Notes under the pieces: generated by a model
What the model saw: the letters and a program-made list of their open reading frames with translations, nothing else
Told to the model about the DNA's origin: nothing
Database searches by the model: none
Origin: an uncultured Ignavibacteriota bacterium
Lineage (GTDB): Bacteria; Bacteroidota; Ignavibacteria; Palsa-1295
Assembly (NCBI GenBank): GCA_903900335.1
Contig: CAIUMP010000053.1
Span: forward strand, 42,767 to 106,766
Length of the DNA stretch: 64,000 bases
Reading direction: 5' to 3'
Program-made: the position numbers and the translations under genes
In this document: one piece after another, positions 48,707 to 58,235 of the stretch
Layout of the letters: every line of letters starts with the position of its first letter
Position numbering within the stretch: position 1 is the stretch's first letter

Positions 48707-51430
48707 ATGCAAGACAACACAGTCCCCACCACGGAGAAACCAGTTGCTTCGGAAAAGCTGACGCCATTGATGAAGCAATACAACTCCATCAAGGCGAAGT
48801 ATCCTGAAACGATCCTCTTCTTTCGCATGGGCGATTTTTTTGAGACCTTCGGGGACGACGCCGTAACAACGGCGAAGGTCACGGGAATTGTCTTGACCAA
48901 GCGCGGTAGTGGCTCTGCGAGCGAGATCGCGCTTGCGGGTTTTCCGCATCATCAGTTGGACTCCTATCTACCGAAGATGATACGCGCAGGCTACCGTGTG
49001 GCCGTTTGCGAGCAGTTGGAGGATCCAAAGCTGGCAAAGGGCATTGTCAAGCGCGATGTTGTCGAGGTTGTAACCCCCGGTGTGCAAACTAGCGAGAAGC
49101 TGCTTGAGACATCGCGCAATACGTACGTTGGTGCGATCGTCCTACACAGCGGAGTTGCCGGCATAGCTTACGCAGATGTCTCGACCGGTGAATTTGTCGC
49201 GGGAGAGATAGCCGAGGGGCAGCTTGCCGAACACCTCGAGTCGATTGGAATCTCCGAGTTGTTGGTCGCACGCAAGGATGTTGGTCGGACCGAGTTAGCA
49301 CCCTACTTTATTGCGCTTCAACGGAAGCCATCCATCACGAAACGTGAGGATTGGATCTTTCATGAGGAGACTGCACGTGAACTTCTCTTGCAGCATTTCA
49401 AGACTGCAACACTCAAAGGATTCGGTGTCGATGATCTTACGCTCGGGCTGACCGCGGCAGGCGCGGTGCTCGATTACTTGCGCGAGACGCGCTCGCAAAA
49501 GAATCTTGGCCATATCACCAATCTCTCCCGATACGATTCTAAGGATTTTCTCACGTTAGATTACACCACCCGCCGCAATCTGGAGATCTTCGCTCCTCTG
49601 CAAGGTGACGGCAAGGATTCATCCTTACTAGCGGTGATGGATGAAACCTCGACCCCGATGGGTGCACGACTGCTTCGTAAGTGGCTGGCGCGGCCACTAC
49701 GAAGTAGTGATCGTATTAACCAGCGGCTGGATGCAGTTGAATTGCTCTCTACTGAAAGAGAGTTGCGGGACAAACTGCGAATGGAACTCGCCGAGCTTGG
49801 GGATCTTGAACGCTTACTTGGTCGCTTTGCTAGCGCGCGAATATTGTCTCCCCGGGATTTCCTCGTGCTGAAGTTCACACTTTGGCATCTGCCTGAGATC
49901 AAGAAGTTGCTGGGGCAGCTCGTTGAGGAGCCTTTGTTCAAAGGTTCTGCTGGCGAGCAACGGGTTGAGAAGCAGCTGCTATCGGCGATTGCTCGGGAGT
50001 TGGATGAGCTGCGTGCGCTTGCGGAAGAAATCGATCAACAGATCGCACCAGAACCTCCGGTCACGATCGCACACCTTGGCATCGTCCGTGATGGCGCAAA
50101 CGCAGAACTCGACGAACTTCGCTCTCTGACACGCAACAGCCGTGATAAGCTCATGGAGATCCAGGCCCGCGAGCGAGAGCGAACGGGAATAACATCGCTC
50201 AAGGTCGATTACAATAACGTATTCGGATATTTCATCGAAGTGTCAAAGGCAAACGCGGCAAAAGTGCCAGCCGACTATGAGCGCAGGCAAACGATGACGA
50301 ATGCCGAGCGATACATCACTCCCGAGCTGAAGGACTATGAATCGAAGATACTCGGTGCCGAAGAGCGGATGCAAGTTCTCGAACGCGAGATGATCGATTC
50401 ACTTCGCGCTCGCATTTTGCAAGATACGCAGCCGCTGCAGCGGAACGCCGAGGTGCTTGCACTTTCTGATGTGCTCGTGACCTTCTCCTGGTTAGCAACG
50501 AAGCTCAAGTGGTCGAGACCAGAATTCAATGATACGGGAGCATTTGATATCCAATATGGCAGGCATCCTGTCGTTGAGAAGTTGATGCCGGTTGGCGAGC
50601 GCTTTACCCCGAATAGTGTGATGTTCCAACCCGGTAGCTTCGAGTTCTACGTTATCACCGGACCGAATATGTCTGGTAAGTCCGTCTATCTTCGGCAGAC
50701 AGGAATTCTTGCCTACCTTGCTCACACCGGAAGCTATGTTCCAGCGCAGCGGGCCAACTTTCCTATTCTCGATCGCATCTTCACTCGTGTTGGAGCAAGT
50801 GATAACGTGGCTAGCGGGGAATCGACGTTTCTTGTTGAGATGAATGAAGCAGCAAATATCCTCAATAATGCCACGAAGAATTCGCTGCTGCTATTCGATG
50901 AGCTTGGTCGCGGCACTTCTACATTCGATGGGGTATCTATCGCGTGGGCAATCTCGGAATATATCCACGATAACCTACCCGGCGCTCGCACGCTTTTTGC
51001 GACACACTACCACGAGTTGAATGCGCTCTCGGATCGGTATCCACGAATCCATAATCTGAAGGTGGAAGTTCGCGAAGCCGACGGTAAGATCCATTTCTTG
51101 CACAAGATCACGCCAGGATTTGCAGATCACTCCTATGGAATCGAGGTTGCGGCGATGGCAGGTATTCCGCCGGATGTGATCGATCGCTCAAGAGAGATTC
51201 TTCGTTCACTCGAGGAGACCGAGTTGGAGATCGCGCAGGCGAATATTCAGCGGGAAATTCCTTTTGTAGAAAGGATCTCGAAGGAAGAGCAGGACGAGCG
51301 ATTGAAGAAAGCCTTCGGTGACGAGCGCGTCGATGCCATGGCCGAGGAATTGCGCCAGCTTGACCTCGATCAGTTCACACCGATCGAGGCGATGAACAAA
51401 CTGGCAGAATGGAAGAAGCGTATCGCTTAA
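48707..51430 (+). CDS. mutS: DNA mismatch repair ATPase MutS
   Basis: 907 aa. Mismatch-binding Phe-x-Glu motif in FRMGDFFETFGDDA (residues about 40-53). Clamp/lever middle with FGYFIEVSKANAAKVP. ATPase domain: Walker A TGPNMSGKS, Walker B LLLFDELGRGTSTFDG and the His switch (ATHYHELNAL). It binds mispairs as a dimer and recruits MutL. It lies 57 bp after Ogg2 in the same direction, so it may share its transcript. No MutL is in the window. Confidence 0.97.
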   Translation: MQDNTVPTTEKPVASEKLTPLMKQYNSIKAKYPETILFFRMGDFFETFGDDAVTTAKVTGIVLTKRGSGSASEIALAGFPHHQLDSYLPKMIRAGYRVAVCEQLEDPKLAKGIVKRDVVEVVTPGVQTSEKLLETSRNTYVGAIVLHSGVAGIAYADVSTGEFVAGEIAEGQLAEHLESIGISELLVARKDVGRTELAPYFIALQRKPSITKREDWIFHEETARELLLQHFKTATLKGFGVDDLTLGLTAAGAVLDYLRETRSQKNLGHITNLSRYDSKDFLTLDYTTRRNLEIFAPLQGDGKDSSLLAVMDETSTPMGARLLRKWLARPLRSSDRINQRLDAVELLSTERELRDKLRMELAELGDLERLLGRFASARILSPRDFLVLKFTLWHLPEIKKLLGQLVEEPLFKGSAGEQRVEKQLLSAIARELDELRALAEEIDQQIAPEPPVTIAHLGIVRDGANAELDELRSLTRNSRDKLMEIQARERERTGITSLKVDYNNVFGYFIEVSKANAAKVPADYERRQTMTNAERYITPELKDYESKILGAEERMQVLEREMIDSLRARILQDTQPLQRNAEVLALSDVLVTFSWLATKLKWSRPEFNDTGAFDIQYGRHPVVEKLMPVGERFTPNSVMFQPGSFEFYVITGPNMSGKSVYLRQTGILAYLAHTGSYVPAQRANFPILDRIFTRVGASDNVASGESTFLVEMNEAANILNNATKNSLLLFDELGRGTSTFDGVSIAWAISEYIHDNLPGARTLFATHYHELNALSDRYPRIHNLKVEVREADGKIHFLHKITPGFADHSYGIEVAAMAGIPPDVIDRSREILRSLEETELEIAQANIQREIPFVERISKEEQDERLKKAFGDERVDAMAEELRQLDLDQFTPIEAMNKLAEWKKRIA

Positions 51431-51456
51431 ATTAGCAAGGCTGAAAGACGACCGCC

Positions 51457-51951
51457 TCAAACATTCTTGCCCAGACGTGGTGGCAAGAATGCCTTGAGCA
51501 CTCCGCGCATACGAGGTGCGTCGAATTGGAAGATCTCAAAGAGCGCTACGGCGCTCTTTTTCATTTCGATGGTTGGCACGTTGGCCCCACAAATAAGCGC
51601 ACTCACGAGACACGAAAGAAGCGGGTCGTGGCCAACTATCATCAGTGTTTCGCACGTCTCTTGCTTCGACGCCACCAGGTTCATCGCACCTTCGATACTT
51701 CGGGATGGCCGAAGTGCGTCGCTTGTTTCGATCCCTACCTTCGGTGCAAACGTCTGGGCGATGATGCGTGCGGTTTCATTTGCACGCGGTAGCGGACTTG
51801 CAAGGATGAGATCGGGTACAGGAAAGCCCGCGTTGTGCAATAGCTCTCCCATTCCGGCGGTAACCTTCCGGCCCTTCTCACTCAGCGTCCTCTCGTCATC
51901 GCTGGGCGCGAGCGTTTCCGCATCACCATGACGAACGAGGTAGAGCAACAT
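51457..51951 (-). CDS. sixA: SixA-type phosphohistidine phosphatase
   Basis: 164 aa from the ATG at 51951; a TTG-type upstream start would enter the next gene. The RHG catalytic motif is at the N-terminus (LLYLVRHGDAE), with ASPLPRANETA and the second His in MIVGHDPLL. SixA removes phosphate from His residues of HPt or PTS proteins. Faces MutS (stops 26 bp apart). Its coding region contains a hairpin that could end the mutS transcript on the other strand. Confidence 0.9.
   Translation of the reverse strand: MLLYLVRHGDAETLAPSDDERTLSEKGRKVTAGMGELLHNAGFPVPDLILASPLPRANETARIIAQTFAPKVGIETSDALRPSRSIEGAMNLVASKQETCETLMIVGHDPLLSCLVSALICGANVPTIEMKKSAVALFEIFQFDAPRMRGVLKAFLPPRLGKNV
51538..51561 (+). terminator. 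Hairpin with cUACGg loop and T-run, antisense inside sixA
   Basis: On the plus strand a 9-bp stem AAAGAGCGC-TACG-GCGCTCTTT is closed by a C-G pair around a UACG loop, an unusually stable tetraloop, and is followed by TT. It lies 108 bp after the mutS stop. In sixA the same bases encode KKSAVALF. Confidence 0.6.
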
Positions 51952-51979
51952 ATAATCAGTCTTTATTTTGCCGCGGCCC

Positions 51980-53407
51980 TTATCTGGAGGCAATGACTAT
52001 TCGACGAACGATCGCTTCGCCATTCATTGCACGAACGCGCAGGAAATAGGCACCGGATGGAAGACTGTTCAAGTTGAGCATGAAGTCGTTGGTAAGCTTT
52101 GTGTGCTCGGAGAATACGATCTTCCCGGCTTCATCACTCACGTCCACCTCCGCATCTCCCGAAATCCCGGAGGTGATATTGACCAGGCCGCTGGAAGGAT
52201 TGGGATAGACCTGGAGCTCTTGAACAGGAGCCGATATCGACGCAACTGCGCCGGCCGGCGCACCGACTCCGACAATACGAATCGTAGTGTCATGATCCAT
52301 TCCAGGATAGTCTTCCAGGGTAACGGTGAAAGAAGTGGTATCGCCGCCTACTTGCGTCGGGGCGAAACGGAATGCTGCAGTCACTGTTGCTCCCGGGGCC
52401 ACCGTCAGCGGGGGTACTCCTGGAGGATTAACTCCCAAAAGGGTGAAGTCTGGATTTGGACTTGTCAACGTCTTCGGAGTGAGTAACAGGACCCCGTTGC
52501 CGCTGTTTTTGAATGGTACGTTAACATTGATGTTCTGGCCCACAACGACTGTGCCGCATTGCACCGGGTTTGCAGCTAATTGGAATGTGCCGGCAGTAGC
52601 AACACCCGTCAGAATCGTCGAAGCCGTGGGTGTCGAAGCATCATTGGAATAGAACTGGACGGTATCCTTGATCGTCCCCTTTGCCAACGGGGCGAACTGG
52701 ATCTTCACGGCAGCGCTGTCCTTTGCCGCAATAGAGTGGGTTGTAGTATCGGCAAAATGAAATGAGGCACCGGATTTCAGCGCATATCGATTGATCGTAA
52801 GCGCAGTCGTTCCAGCATTCTTCACCCAGAGTGTGCTGGTCATCGTGGTGCCAGTGAGCACGGTGTCGCGGAACGTCGCCGGGATGGAAATTGCAGGTCC
52901 GGAGGCGGAGACAACCGTCAGCGTGTAGGTTGCAGTCGCGTACGCATCGCCGGAGTTATCACCATTTAGGTTCACGGCGTTACCAGCCGCGTAGATGTGC
53001 GCGGTACCGAGTGTTGTTGGCGCAGTGTACTTGAACGTCCATGTGGCCGAATCGCCAGTGAAGGAGCGCGGCTGGGTGTGAGTCAGTTCATTGCTATAGA
53101 GCAAGAGTCCACCGCCGGAGGTCGCAAGCTTTGCGCTATTATCTACACTGATATTACATCCGCCGCCGGCCTTGCTCGCATTCTTGACGACCAATTGGAA
53201 GGTATAGGTTTGCCCTGCAACGATCTGCGTTGCCTGTGTCGAAATGGTGACAGTCGTCCCCGAAGAAGAAGTATGGCAACCGCCGCCACCGCATCCGGAT
53301 CGAGAGCGTCCGACAACACCGCCGGAGTTACCGTTAGCCTGATGAATTGAATACGCTGCAAGGAGGGTAAAGCAGCCTAGAACGAGGGTAAATTTCTTGA
53401 ATCGCAT
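51980..53407 (-). CDS. T9SS-secreted choice-of-anchor V-type protein
   Basis: 475 aa. Signal peptide (LVLGCFTLLAAYSIHQANG), then SGCGGGGCHTSSSG, a motif of the choice-of-anchor V/reelin-like N-terminus. Residues about 170-290 are an Ig-like/ASPM-type beta domain (TFRDTVLTGTTMTSTLWVKNAG; KIQFAPLAKGTIKDTVQFYSN), repeated once more to about 390. The C-terminus is a T9SS type A domain (LQVYPNPSSGLVNI to SGAYFLRV). Exported to the cell surface; function unknown. Confidence 0.9.
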   Translation of the reverse strand: MRFKKFTLVLGCFTLLAAYSIHQANGNSGGVVGRSRSGCGGGGCHTSSSGTTVTISTQATQIVAGQTYTFQLVVKNASKAGGGCNISVDNSAKLATSGGGLLLYSNELTHTQPRSFTGDSATWTFKYTAPTTLGTAHIYAAGNAVNLNGDNSGDAYATATYTLTVVSASGPAISIPATFRDTVLTGTTMTSTLWVKNAGTTALTINRYALKSGASFHFADTTTHSIAAKDSAAVKIQFAPLAKGTIKDTVQFYSNDASTPTASTILTGVATAGTFQLAANPVQCGTVVVGQNINVNVPFKNSGNGVLLLTPKTLTSPNPDFTLLGVNPPGVPPLTVAPGATVTAAFRFAPTQVGGDTTSFTVTLEDYPGMDHDTTIRIVGVGAPAGAVASISAPVQELQVYPNPSSGLVNITSGISGDAEVDVSDEAGKIVFSEHTKLTNDFMLNLNSLPSGAYFLRVRAMNGEAIVRRIVIASR

Positions 53408-53645
53408 AGCAATCGGGAGTCTCTGAGTGGGAATATGAAGGAAGAAGTTCGAACAAAAGCCGGGAAGGGTGCGAACGTTCCCGAAGGAAATTCAGCACAG
53501 TCTACCTCAGCGTTACTCAAAACCCCGGATGCTGGCTATTGTCACAACAGTTATTGTTATCACGGCAAGTTAACCGTAGTTGAGAGCACTAGAGTTAACC
53601 TCGGGCCCGAAAATTTCTTTCAGCAAACCACCCGACGAAAAAAAA

Positions 53646-53745
53646 GGGACCAAGCGATCCACGTCACATTCGAACCTCGCTGAGAGCTGCTTCCTTCCGG
53701 ACCTGACTCGGTTGGGCGCGTTCGGATTGCGTGGGACTCGGTCCC
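53646..53745 (-). ncRNA. ffs: Signal recognition particle RNA (4.5S type)
   Basis: The minus strand carries the SRP domain-IV core CAGGTCCGGAAGGAAGCAG (53681-53706 region), the most conserved part of the RNA bound by Ffh. The ends pair: GGGACC at 53745-53740 with GGTCCC at 53651-53646. An inner helix pairs CCACG with CGTGG. Eight T residues follow at 53645-53638 as a terminator. About 100 nt, the small bacterial type. The 5' end is only 5 nt after the stop of the response-regulator gene, so its promoter may be inside that gene. A plus-strand ORF here is rejected. Confidence 0.92.
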
Positions 53746-53750
53746 TAAAC

Positions 53751-54422
53751 TTATTGCGATGACTTCGAGGGGGGAGTTAGTCCGTCCCTGAAGAGCGGCG
53801 CACTAACAGGCTCGATCGCCTTCGCGGTTCCGTCGGACGCAGTTCCATCTTGAGCGGCCGCCAAATTCATCCCCGGAATAAGCTCGAACTTGGACTCAAG
53901 TTGATGCAGAAGTCGAAGAAGATCATCCTTGAGGAAGGGCTTCGAAAGAAACGCATTGCAGCCCGCCGTGATGGAGCGATCAACATCCTTCCGAGTAGTA
54001 TATCCCGAGATGGCTACGATCGGGGTCTTGGCGTATCGCTCCGTTTTTCTCAGCAATTCGGTAAGCTCAAATCCGTTCATCCCCTTACCAAGATTCAGGT
54101 CCATGAGGATGAAGTCATATTGCTGACTCATTGCACGCTCGAAGGCACTTTCGGCAGTCTGCGCGGTATCAACGTCATACCTGTTACGTAGGTAGTAGTA
54201 GATAAGATCACTTGCGCGATCAACATCCTCCACATGCAGCACCCGAAAGCGACCGGGGGATGCCGCCGGTTCGGCCTTATCCTGCTTGGCTTCGGAAGCT
54301 GGAGCAGGTGATCCAGGGATGCAAATAACGAGCGTGCCAGCGACCTCCGACTCCGTTACCGTTGCACCCGCGAGGCCAGCGGTATACCGAAGAAGTCGAA
54401 TCGCTTCGTCGCGGTTAAGCAT
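53751..54422 (-). CDS. Single-domain response regulator
   Basis: 223 aa. Residues about 1-55 are unusual (LLRYTAGLAGATVTESE, then an Ala/Pro linker). The receiver domain (about 58-180) has the acidic pair in VLHVEDVDRA, phospho-acceptor Asp in FILMDLNLG, Ser/Thr switch in IVAISGY and Lys in FLSKPF. No output domain is seen; the C-terminus is a short tail. It likely works through protein contacts. Located immediately upstream of the SRP RNA. No histidine kinase is in the window. Confidence 0.88.
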   Translation of the reverse strand: MLNRDEAIRLLRYTAGLAGATVTESEVAGTLVICIPGSPAPASEAKQDKAEPAASPGRFRVLHVEDVDRASDLIYYYLRNRYDVDTAQTAESAFERAMSQQYDFILMDLNLGKGMNGFELTELLRKTERYAKTPIVAISGYTTRKDVDRSITAGCNAFLSKPFLKDDLLRLLHQLESKFELIPGMNLAAAQDGTASDGTAKAIEPVSAPLFRDGLTPPSKSSQ

Positions 54423-54510
54423 AAGTGCGGTCTTGGGGCGTTGGGGTCAAACTAGTACCAGACAACGACCGCAACAGGGGCCTCAGCCGGAAGCGTTCAT
54501 GAAAAATCGA

Positions 54511-55191
54511 CTACAGCGGCTTGGTCCCAATAAGTGTCATGAACTCTGCTCGAGTCTGTGGCTCACGGAAAGCTCCGAGCATCGCACTGGTCGAGGTGAT
54601 GGAGTTCTGCTTTTCGACGCCGCGCATCATCATGCACATGTGGCGCGCTTCGCAGACGACCCCAACTCCCAGTGGTGTGATGTACCTCGTGATCGTATCG
54701 GCTATCTCACGCGTCATGCGCTCTTGAACTTGCAAGCGGCGCGCGAAAACCTCCACGATCCTCGGCAGCTTCGAAAGCCCTACGATCTTCCCGTTCGGGA
54801 TGTAGGCAATGTGGATGCGACCGTAAAAGGGCAGGAAATGATGTTCACACATCGAGAAGAAGTCAATGTCCTTTACAACGACCATCTCATCATACTTCTC
54901 TTCAAAGACAGCGCCGTTCAGGACCTTCTCGATGTCGGTTGTGTAGCCGCTGGTAAGAAACTCCCACGACTTTGCGACGCGGTGTGGCGTGCGCCAGAGC
55001 CCAACGCGGTTCGCATCCTCGCCGATCTCCTCGATCAGTGCACGGGTTAGCTCCCGAAGTTTTGGATTGGAATCCGGTTCATTCTCGGCTGCGCCCGTCG
55101 TACAAGGCGAAGAGGTAAACTCCTCACGTTTTGGCTGGGGAATGTCTTCTATGTCTTGCGTGCGATTGGGGAGGGTGGTGATAGGAGCCAC
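54511..55191 (-). CDS. folE: GTP cyclohydrolase I
   Basis: 226 aa starting at GTG 55191; no internal ATG before the core. It makes dihydroneopterin triphosphate from GTP. Zinc ligands and active site: [12 protein letters not shown] and [18 protein letters not shown]. The family signature [26 protein letters not shown] is complete. The gene precedes (on the minus strand follows) a QueD/PTPS gene, as expected for a pterin or queuosine pathway. Confidence 0.95.
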   Translation of the reverse strand: MAPITTLPNRTQDIEDIPQPKREEFTSSPCTTGAAENEPDSNPKLRELTRALIEEIGEDANRVGLWRTPHRVAKSWEFLTSGYTTDIEKVLNGAVFEEKYDEMVVVKDIDFFSMCEHHFLPFYGRIHIAYIPNGKIVGLSKLPRIVEVFARRLQVQERMTREIADTITRYITPLGVGVVCEARHMCMMMRGVEKQNSITSTSAMLGAFREPQTRAEFMTLIGTKPL

Positions 55192-55243
55192 GTGTCTGCA
55201 GTGTTTAGTGTGTGTAAATAAGTAAGGCGACCGTATGGGGATT

Positions 55244-55690
55244 TTAAGCTCTTGTATGCTCGAAGCGAGGAAGTGCGCCTACAGGCTCGCCTCGATATTC
55301 GGCAACGTTATTATCGCTTTCAGCGAGGCGAATGGAATACAGTCTGCCTTCGGTAATGTGCGGTTCAAGCAAGGACCAAAAAACGATCGCGATGTTCTCC
55401 GCAGTAGGGATGATACCCCGTAGTTCCGGAACATCGTGATTCAAGTGCTTATGATCGACCTTATCAACGATGACTTCGTCCATCAATCTTGCGAGCCTCT
55501 TAAGATCGATAACGTAGCCCGTTTGGGGGTCTGGCAATCCAGCAACGGTTACCTCAAGTTGGTAATTGTGTCCATGCCCGTGAAGGTTGTTGCATTTATC
55601 AAAGATGGCCTCGTTCGCCTCGTCGGTGAAGGTTGGGTTGAAGAGCCGATGCGCGGCGGAGAAGTGTGCTTTGCGTGTGACGTAAACCAT
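55244..55690 (-). CDS. queD: 6-carboxytetrahydropterin synthase/PTPS family
   Basis: 148 aa. Zinc histidines in HFSAAHRL and HGHGHNY and catalytic Cys in [10 protein letters not shown]. Uses the FolE product: in the queuosine route it forms 6-carboxytetrahydropterin; in the biopterin route, 6-pyruvoyl-tetrahydropterin. The sequence cannot separate QueD from eukaryote-like PTPS with certainty. Lies directly upstream of folE on the same strand (53 bp). Confidence 0.88.
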   Translation of the reverse strand: MVYVTRKAHFSAAHRLFNPTFTDEANEAIFDKCNNLHGHGHNYQLEVTVAGLPDPQTGYVIDLKRLARLMDEVIVDKVDHKHLNHDVPELRGIIPTAENIAIVFWSLLEPHITEGRLYSIRLAESDNNVAEYRGEPVGALPRFEHTRA

Positions 55691-55707
55691 GCGTGGGTAA
55701 GAGTTAA

Positions 55708-56289
55708 TCAGTGGAGTACGTCCTTTGCAATGGAGGCACGTTGCTCCAGTGTGAATTGCTGGGTGTACTGATAATTGGGATGCCGTACTACGATACTCAT
55801 CGCAGCTTCTCCGGATCGCAAAGCCTGAAGATCCCCGTCCGAAAGCCGCCAGCGAATATACTGAACGGCACTGATACGTCCTTCTTCGGACTGCTCCTCA
55901 TCAAAGTACGCTTCGGTCTCATGCTCGCCGATTCTAAGGAAGACGGAGTTCTGGGTCAACGCAACAAGCGAGTCCAGCACGGGCTTGATCTGATCCTTGT
56001 CTGTGATACCGATCAGCAGTGTTGCAGACAGCTCGTTGTGTGTCGGGAGGAGCCGCGAGTAGGTGTCGATCTCATGTTGAATTTCGGTGTCGTGCACTAG
56101 TCGCTCGGTTCTGGCCATCTCTTGAATTTGAAAGAGCACGGTGTTCTTGTTCTCGAACACGAATGTCAGGAGCGGGCCAACCGCGATACGGCGGTTGGCT
56201 TTTTCGCTGATCACTTTCTTTCGATACTCAGGTCGTACCTTTTCGTAATCGGCGATGTTGAGGATTTCGGATAGAGCTATGGTTTGCAT
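55708..56289 (-). CDS. DUF3501 family protein
   Basis: 193 aa. The pattern LNIADYEKVRPEYRKKVISEKANRR, then VGPLLTFVFENKNTVLFQIQEMAR, is the DUF3501 signature. No catalytic motif is known. In many bacteria it sits with a GlpC-like Fe-S protein and rubrerythrin, as here, so a role in peroxide defence or Fe-S redox handling is likely but untested. The gap to the Fe-S gene is 9 bp. Confidence 0.88.
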   Translation of the reverse strand: MQTIALSEILNIADYEKVRPEYRKKVISEKANRRIAVGPLLTFVFENKNTVLFQIQEMARTERLVHDTEIQHEIDTYSRLLPTHNELSATLLIGITDKDQIKPVLDSLVALTQNSVFLRIGEHETEAYFDEEQSEEGRISAVQYIRWRLSDGDLQALRSGEAAMSIVVRHPNYQYTQQFTLEQRASIAKDVLH

Positions 56290-56298
56290 GGCTGCTTA

Positions 56299-57633
56299 TT
56301 ACAGTGAGGAGGTGGAGAGGTGAGTTGTCAGTCCCATTGCACGATAGACGACTTCGATCGGGTGCAATGCTCGTTCGCCGGTGCCTTCTTCGATATGAAG
56401 ATGCGCCAGTGTACAATCGCCAGCCACAGGTGCGGGCTTATTCTTCTCGATCGCGGTAAAGAGCTTCTTGCCGACATCAAGCGAGATCTCGTAATACTCC
56501 TTCTTTGAAGACCACGAGCCATCGTGACCAGAGCATTGCTGCACCATCGTCACTTCAAGTCCGGGAATGAGCTTCAGAAGATCGCGGGAATTGAAGCCAA
56601 CGTTCTGTACGCGCAGGTGACAAGGCAAGTGATAGGTGTACTGCGGGCCAACGCTTACGGGAAACTCGAGCGTTATCTGCTTCGATTTATGAAGCCTCAT
56701 GAGAAACTCGCACGGATCAACCGTTGCTGCCATGATGCGCTCAGCGGCAGCTTTGTCCGTCGCGTAGTGTGCGTATTCCTGACGCAGCATGAGCGAGCAG
56801 CTTGGGCTCATGGCCACAAGCGTGTAACCCGCATCCACAAGTGGCAGCAATCGCTTCACATTTCGATCAACGGTCTTCGTGGTCTTCTCGATATTACCCG
56901 TCCCAAGCTCGGGCATCCCGCAGCACTCTTGTTCTGGTGCGAGAACTTCGATGCCGAGCTTCTCCAGAATCTCGACGTATTGCTTTCCGATCCATGGTTT
57001 GTTGGAATCGACCATGCACGTATAGAAGAGGGCAACACGAGCAAGAGGGGCGGCCTGCTTCTTCTGTTCGCGACTGTTGAACCATGAGTGGAAGGTCTCC
57101 GCGTAGTATGTAGGAAGCTTCTTCCGGCGATCGATTGCAGCAGTTGTTTCGAGCGCAGTTCGCGCCAGCGTGTTCGTCGCCGCCCAGTTCATGATTCCGG
57201 GAATTGCAGCCCCAATTGCACCAGAAAGATCCGTGTCGCCAGTGATCATGTCGCGAAGACGATGCTGCAGCGGTTTGCCACGTTCCTTCGTCTTTATTGC
57301 GTCAGCACGCAAGAGCAGGCGAGGGAAATCCAGCATGTAGTCATGCGGCGGAGTGTACGGGCACTTCGGATAACAGATCTTGCACTGATAACACGAATCA
57401 ACTACGTGGTCGTAGTCGGCTTGCTTCAGTTCATGGACGGGATTCTCTTTGCCATGACCGGCCGCTGTGAGTTTGTCGTCTTCTTGGTCGATGCGGTCAA
57501 AGACATCCGTGAACGGTGGGCACAATGCATCGCAAAGGCGGCATCCGTTGCAGACATCCATCACGCGAGTGAATTCTGCCTGAAGATCTGTAGCGTCCCA
57601 ATAGAGCGGATCGTGCGTGTCAAAGACCATCAT
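56299..57633 (-). CDS. GlpC/HdrD-like Fe-S protein
   Basis: 444 aa. Two 4Fe-4S sets: CNGCRLCDALCPP (about residues 29-41) and CYQCKICYPKCPY (about 82-94). Cysteine-rich CCG-type sites follow: ECCGMPELG and a variant LPCHLRVQNVG...QQCSGHDGSW. It resembles the C-half of the large oxidoreductase at 14566 but has no flavin domain. Likely moves electrons for the rubrerythrin next to it. Cotranscribed with DUF3501. Confidence 0.9.
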   Translation of the reverse strand: MMVFDTHDPLYWDATDLQAEFTRVMDVCNGCRLCDALCPPFTDVFDRIDQEDDKLTAAGHGKENPVHELKQADYDHVVDSCYQCKICYPKCPYTPPHDYMLDFPRLLLRADAIKTKERGKPLQHRLRDMITGDTDLSGAIGAAIPGIMNWAATNTLARTALETTAAIDRRKKLPTYYAETFHSWFNSREQKKQAAPLARVALFYTCMVDSNKPWIGKQYVEILEKLGIEVLAPEQECCGMPELGTGNIEKTTKTVDRNVKRLLPLVDAGYTLVAMSPSCSLMLRQEYAHYATDKAAAERIMAATVDPCEFLMRLHKSKQITLEFPVSVGPQYTYHLPCHLRVQNVGFNSRDLLKLIPGLEVTMVQQCSGHDGSWSSKKEYYEISLDVGKKLFTAIEKNKPAPVAGDCTLAHLHIEEGTGERALHPIEVVYRAMGLTTHLSTSSL

Positions 57634-57746
57634 GAGAAGAGTAGGTTAGCCGAATTGGTGGAGGATAGATCGGAGAAGAACGCTGCATTCTCGCCACCCT
57701 GGATCGATCCAGAGTGGCAAGCACGCAGGTGTAGAGTACTCAACGC

Positions 57747-58169
57747 TTAAGCACCGAGAGCGTCGTGTGCCTTTTGGAAGCGGCCAGCGTGGGATTTCTC
57801 AGCGCGAGCCAACGTCTCGAACCACTCTGCGATTTCGTCAAAGCCCTCCTCGCGAGCAGTCTTCGAGAAGCCGGGGTACATCTCTGTGTACTCGTAGGTC
57901 TCTCCGGCGATCGCTGCCTCAAGGTTCTTTGCTGTGTCACCGATCGGGAGACCCGTAGCCGGATCGCCTACTTCGGCGATGTACTCCATGTGTCCGAATG
58001 CATGACCCGTCTCGCCTTCTGCGGTATTGCGGAATACGCCTGCCGCATCTGGATATCCTTCCACGTCCGCCTGACGCGCGAAAAAGAGATAACGACGATT
58101 CGCCTGCGATTCTCCCGCAAAGCCTTCTCTAAGATTCTCGAGTGTCTTGGTACCTTTAAGCGTTGCCAT
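57747..58169 (-). CDS. Rubrerythrin-family protein, short form
   Basis: 140 aa ferritin-like four-helix bundle with di-iron ligands: Glu in [32 protein letters not shown] and EKSHAGRF. The C-terminal rubredoxin domain of full rubrerythrin is missing, so electrons must come from another protein, perhaps the Fe-S protein downstream. It reduces peroxide. First gene of the three-gene minus-strand cluster. Confidence 0.9.
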   Translation of the reverse strand: MATLKGTKTLENLREGFAGESQANRRYLFFARQADVEGYPDAAGVFRNTAEGETGHAFGHMEYIAEVGDPATGLPIGDTAKNLEAAIAGETYEYTEMYPGFSKTAREEGFDEIAEWFETLARAEKSHAGRFQKAHDALGA

Positions 58170-58235
58170 GATAGTTGTTCTAGAATGAATTGATTGAAAA
58201 AAAACCAGTGATCGATCATCTTCCTCACTCTCTTG

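Noticed and set aside
53435..53683. 82-aa plus-strand frame
   Set aside because: It runs into the SRP RNA on the other strand and shows no domain.
54286..55050. 254-aa plus-strand frame
   Set aside because: Antisense to folE, whose zinc and active-site motifs are complete.
57088..57750. 220-aa plus-strand frame
   Set aside because: Antisense to the GlpC-like gene; no recognisable pattern.
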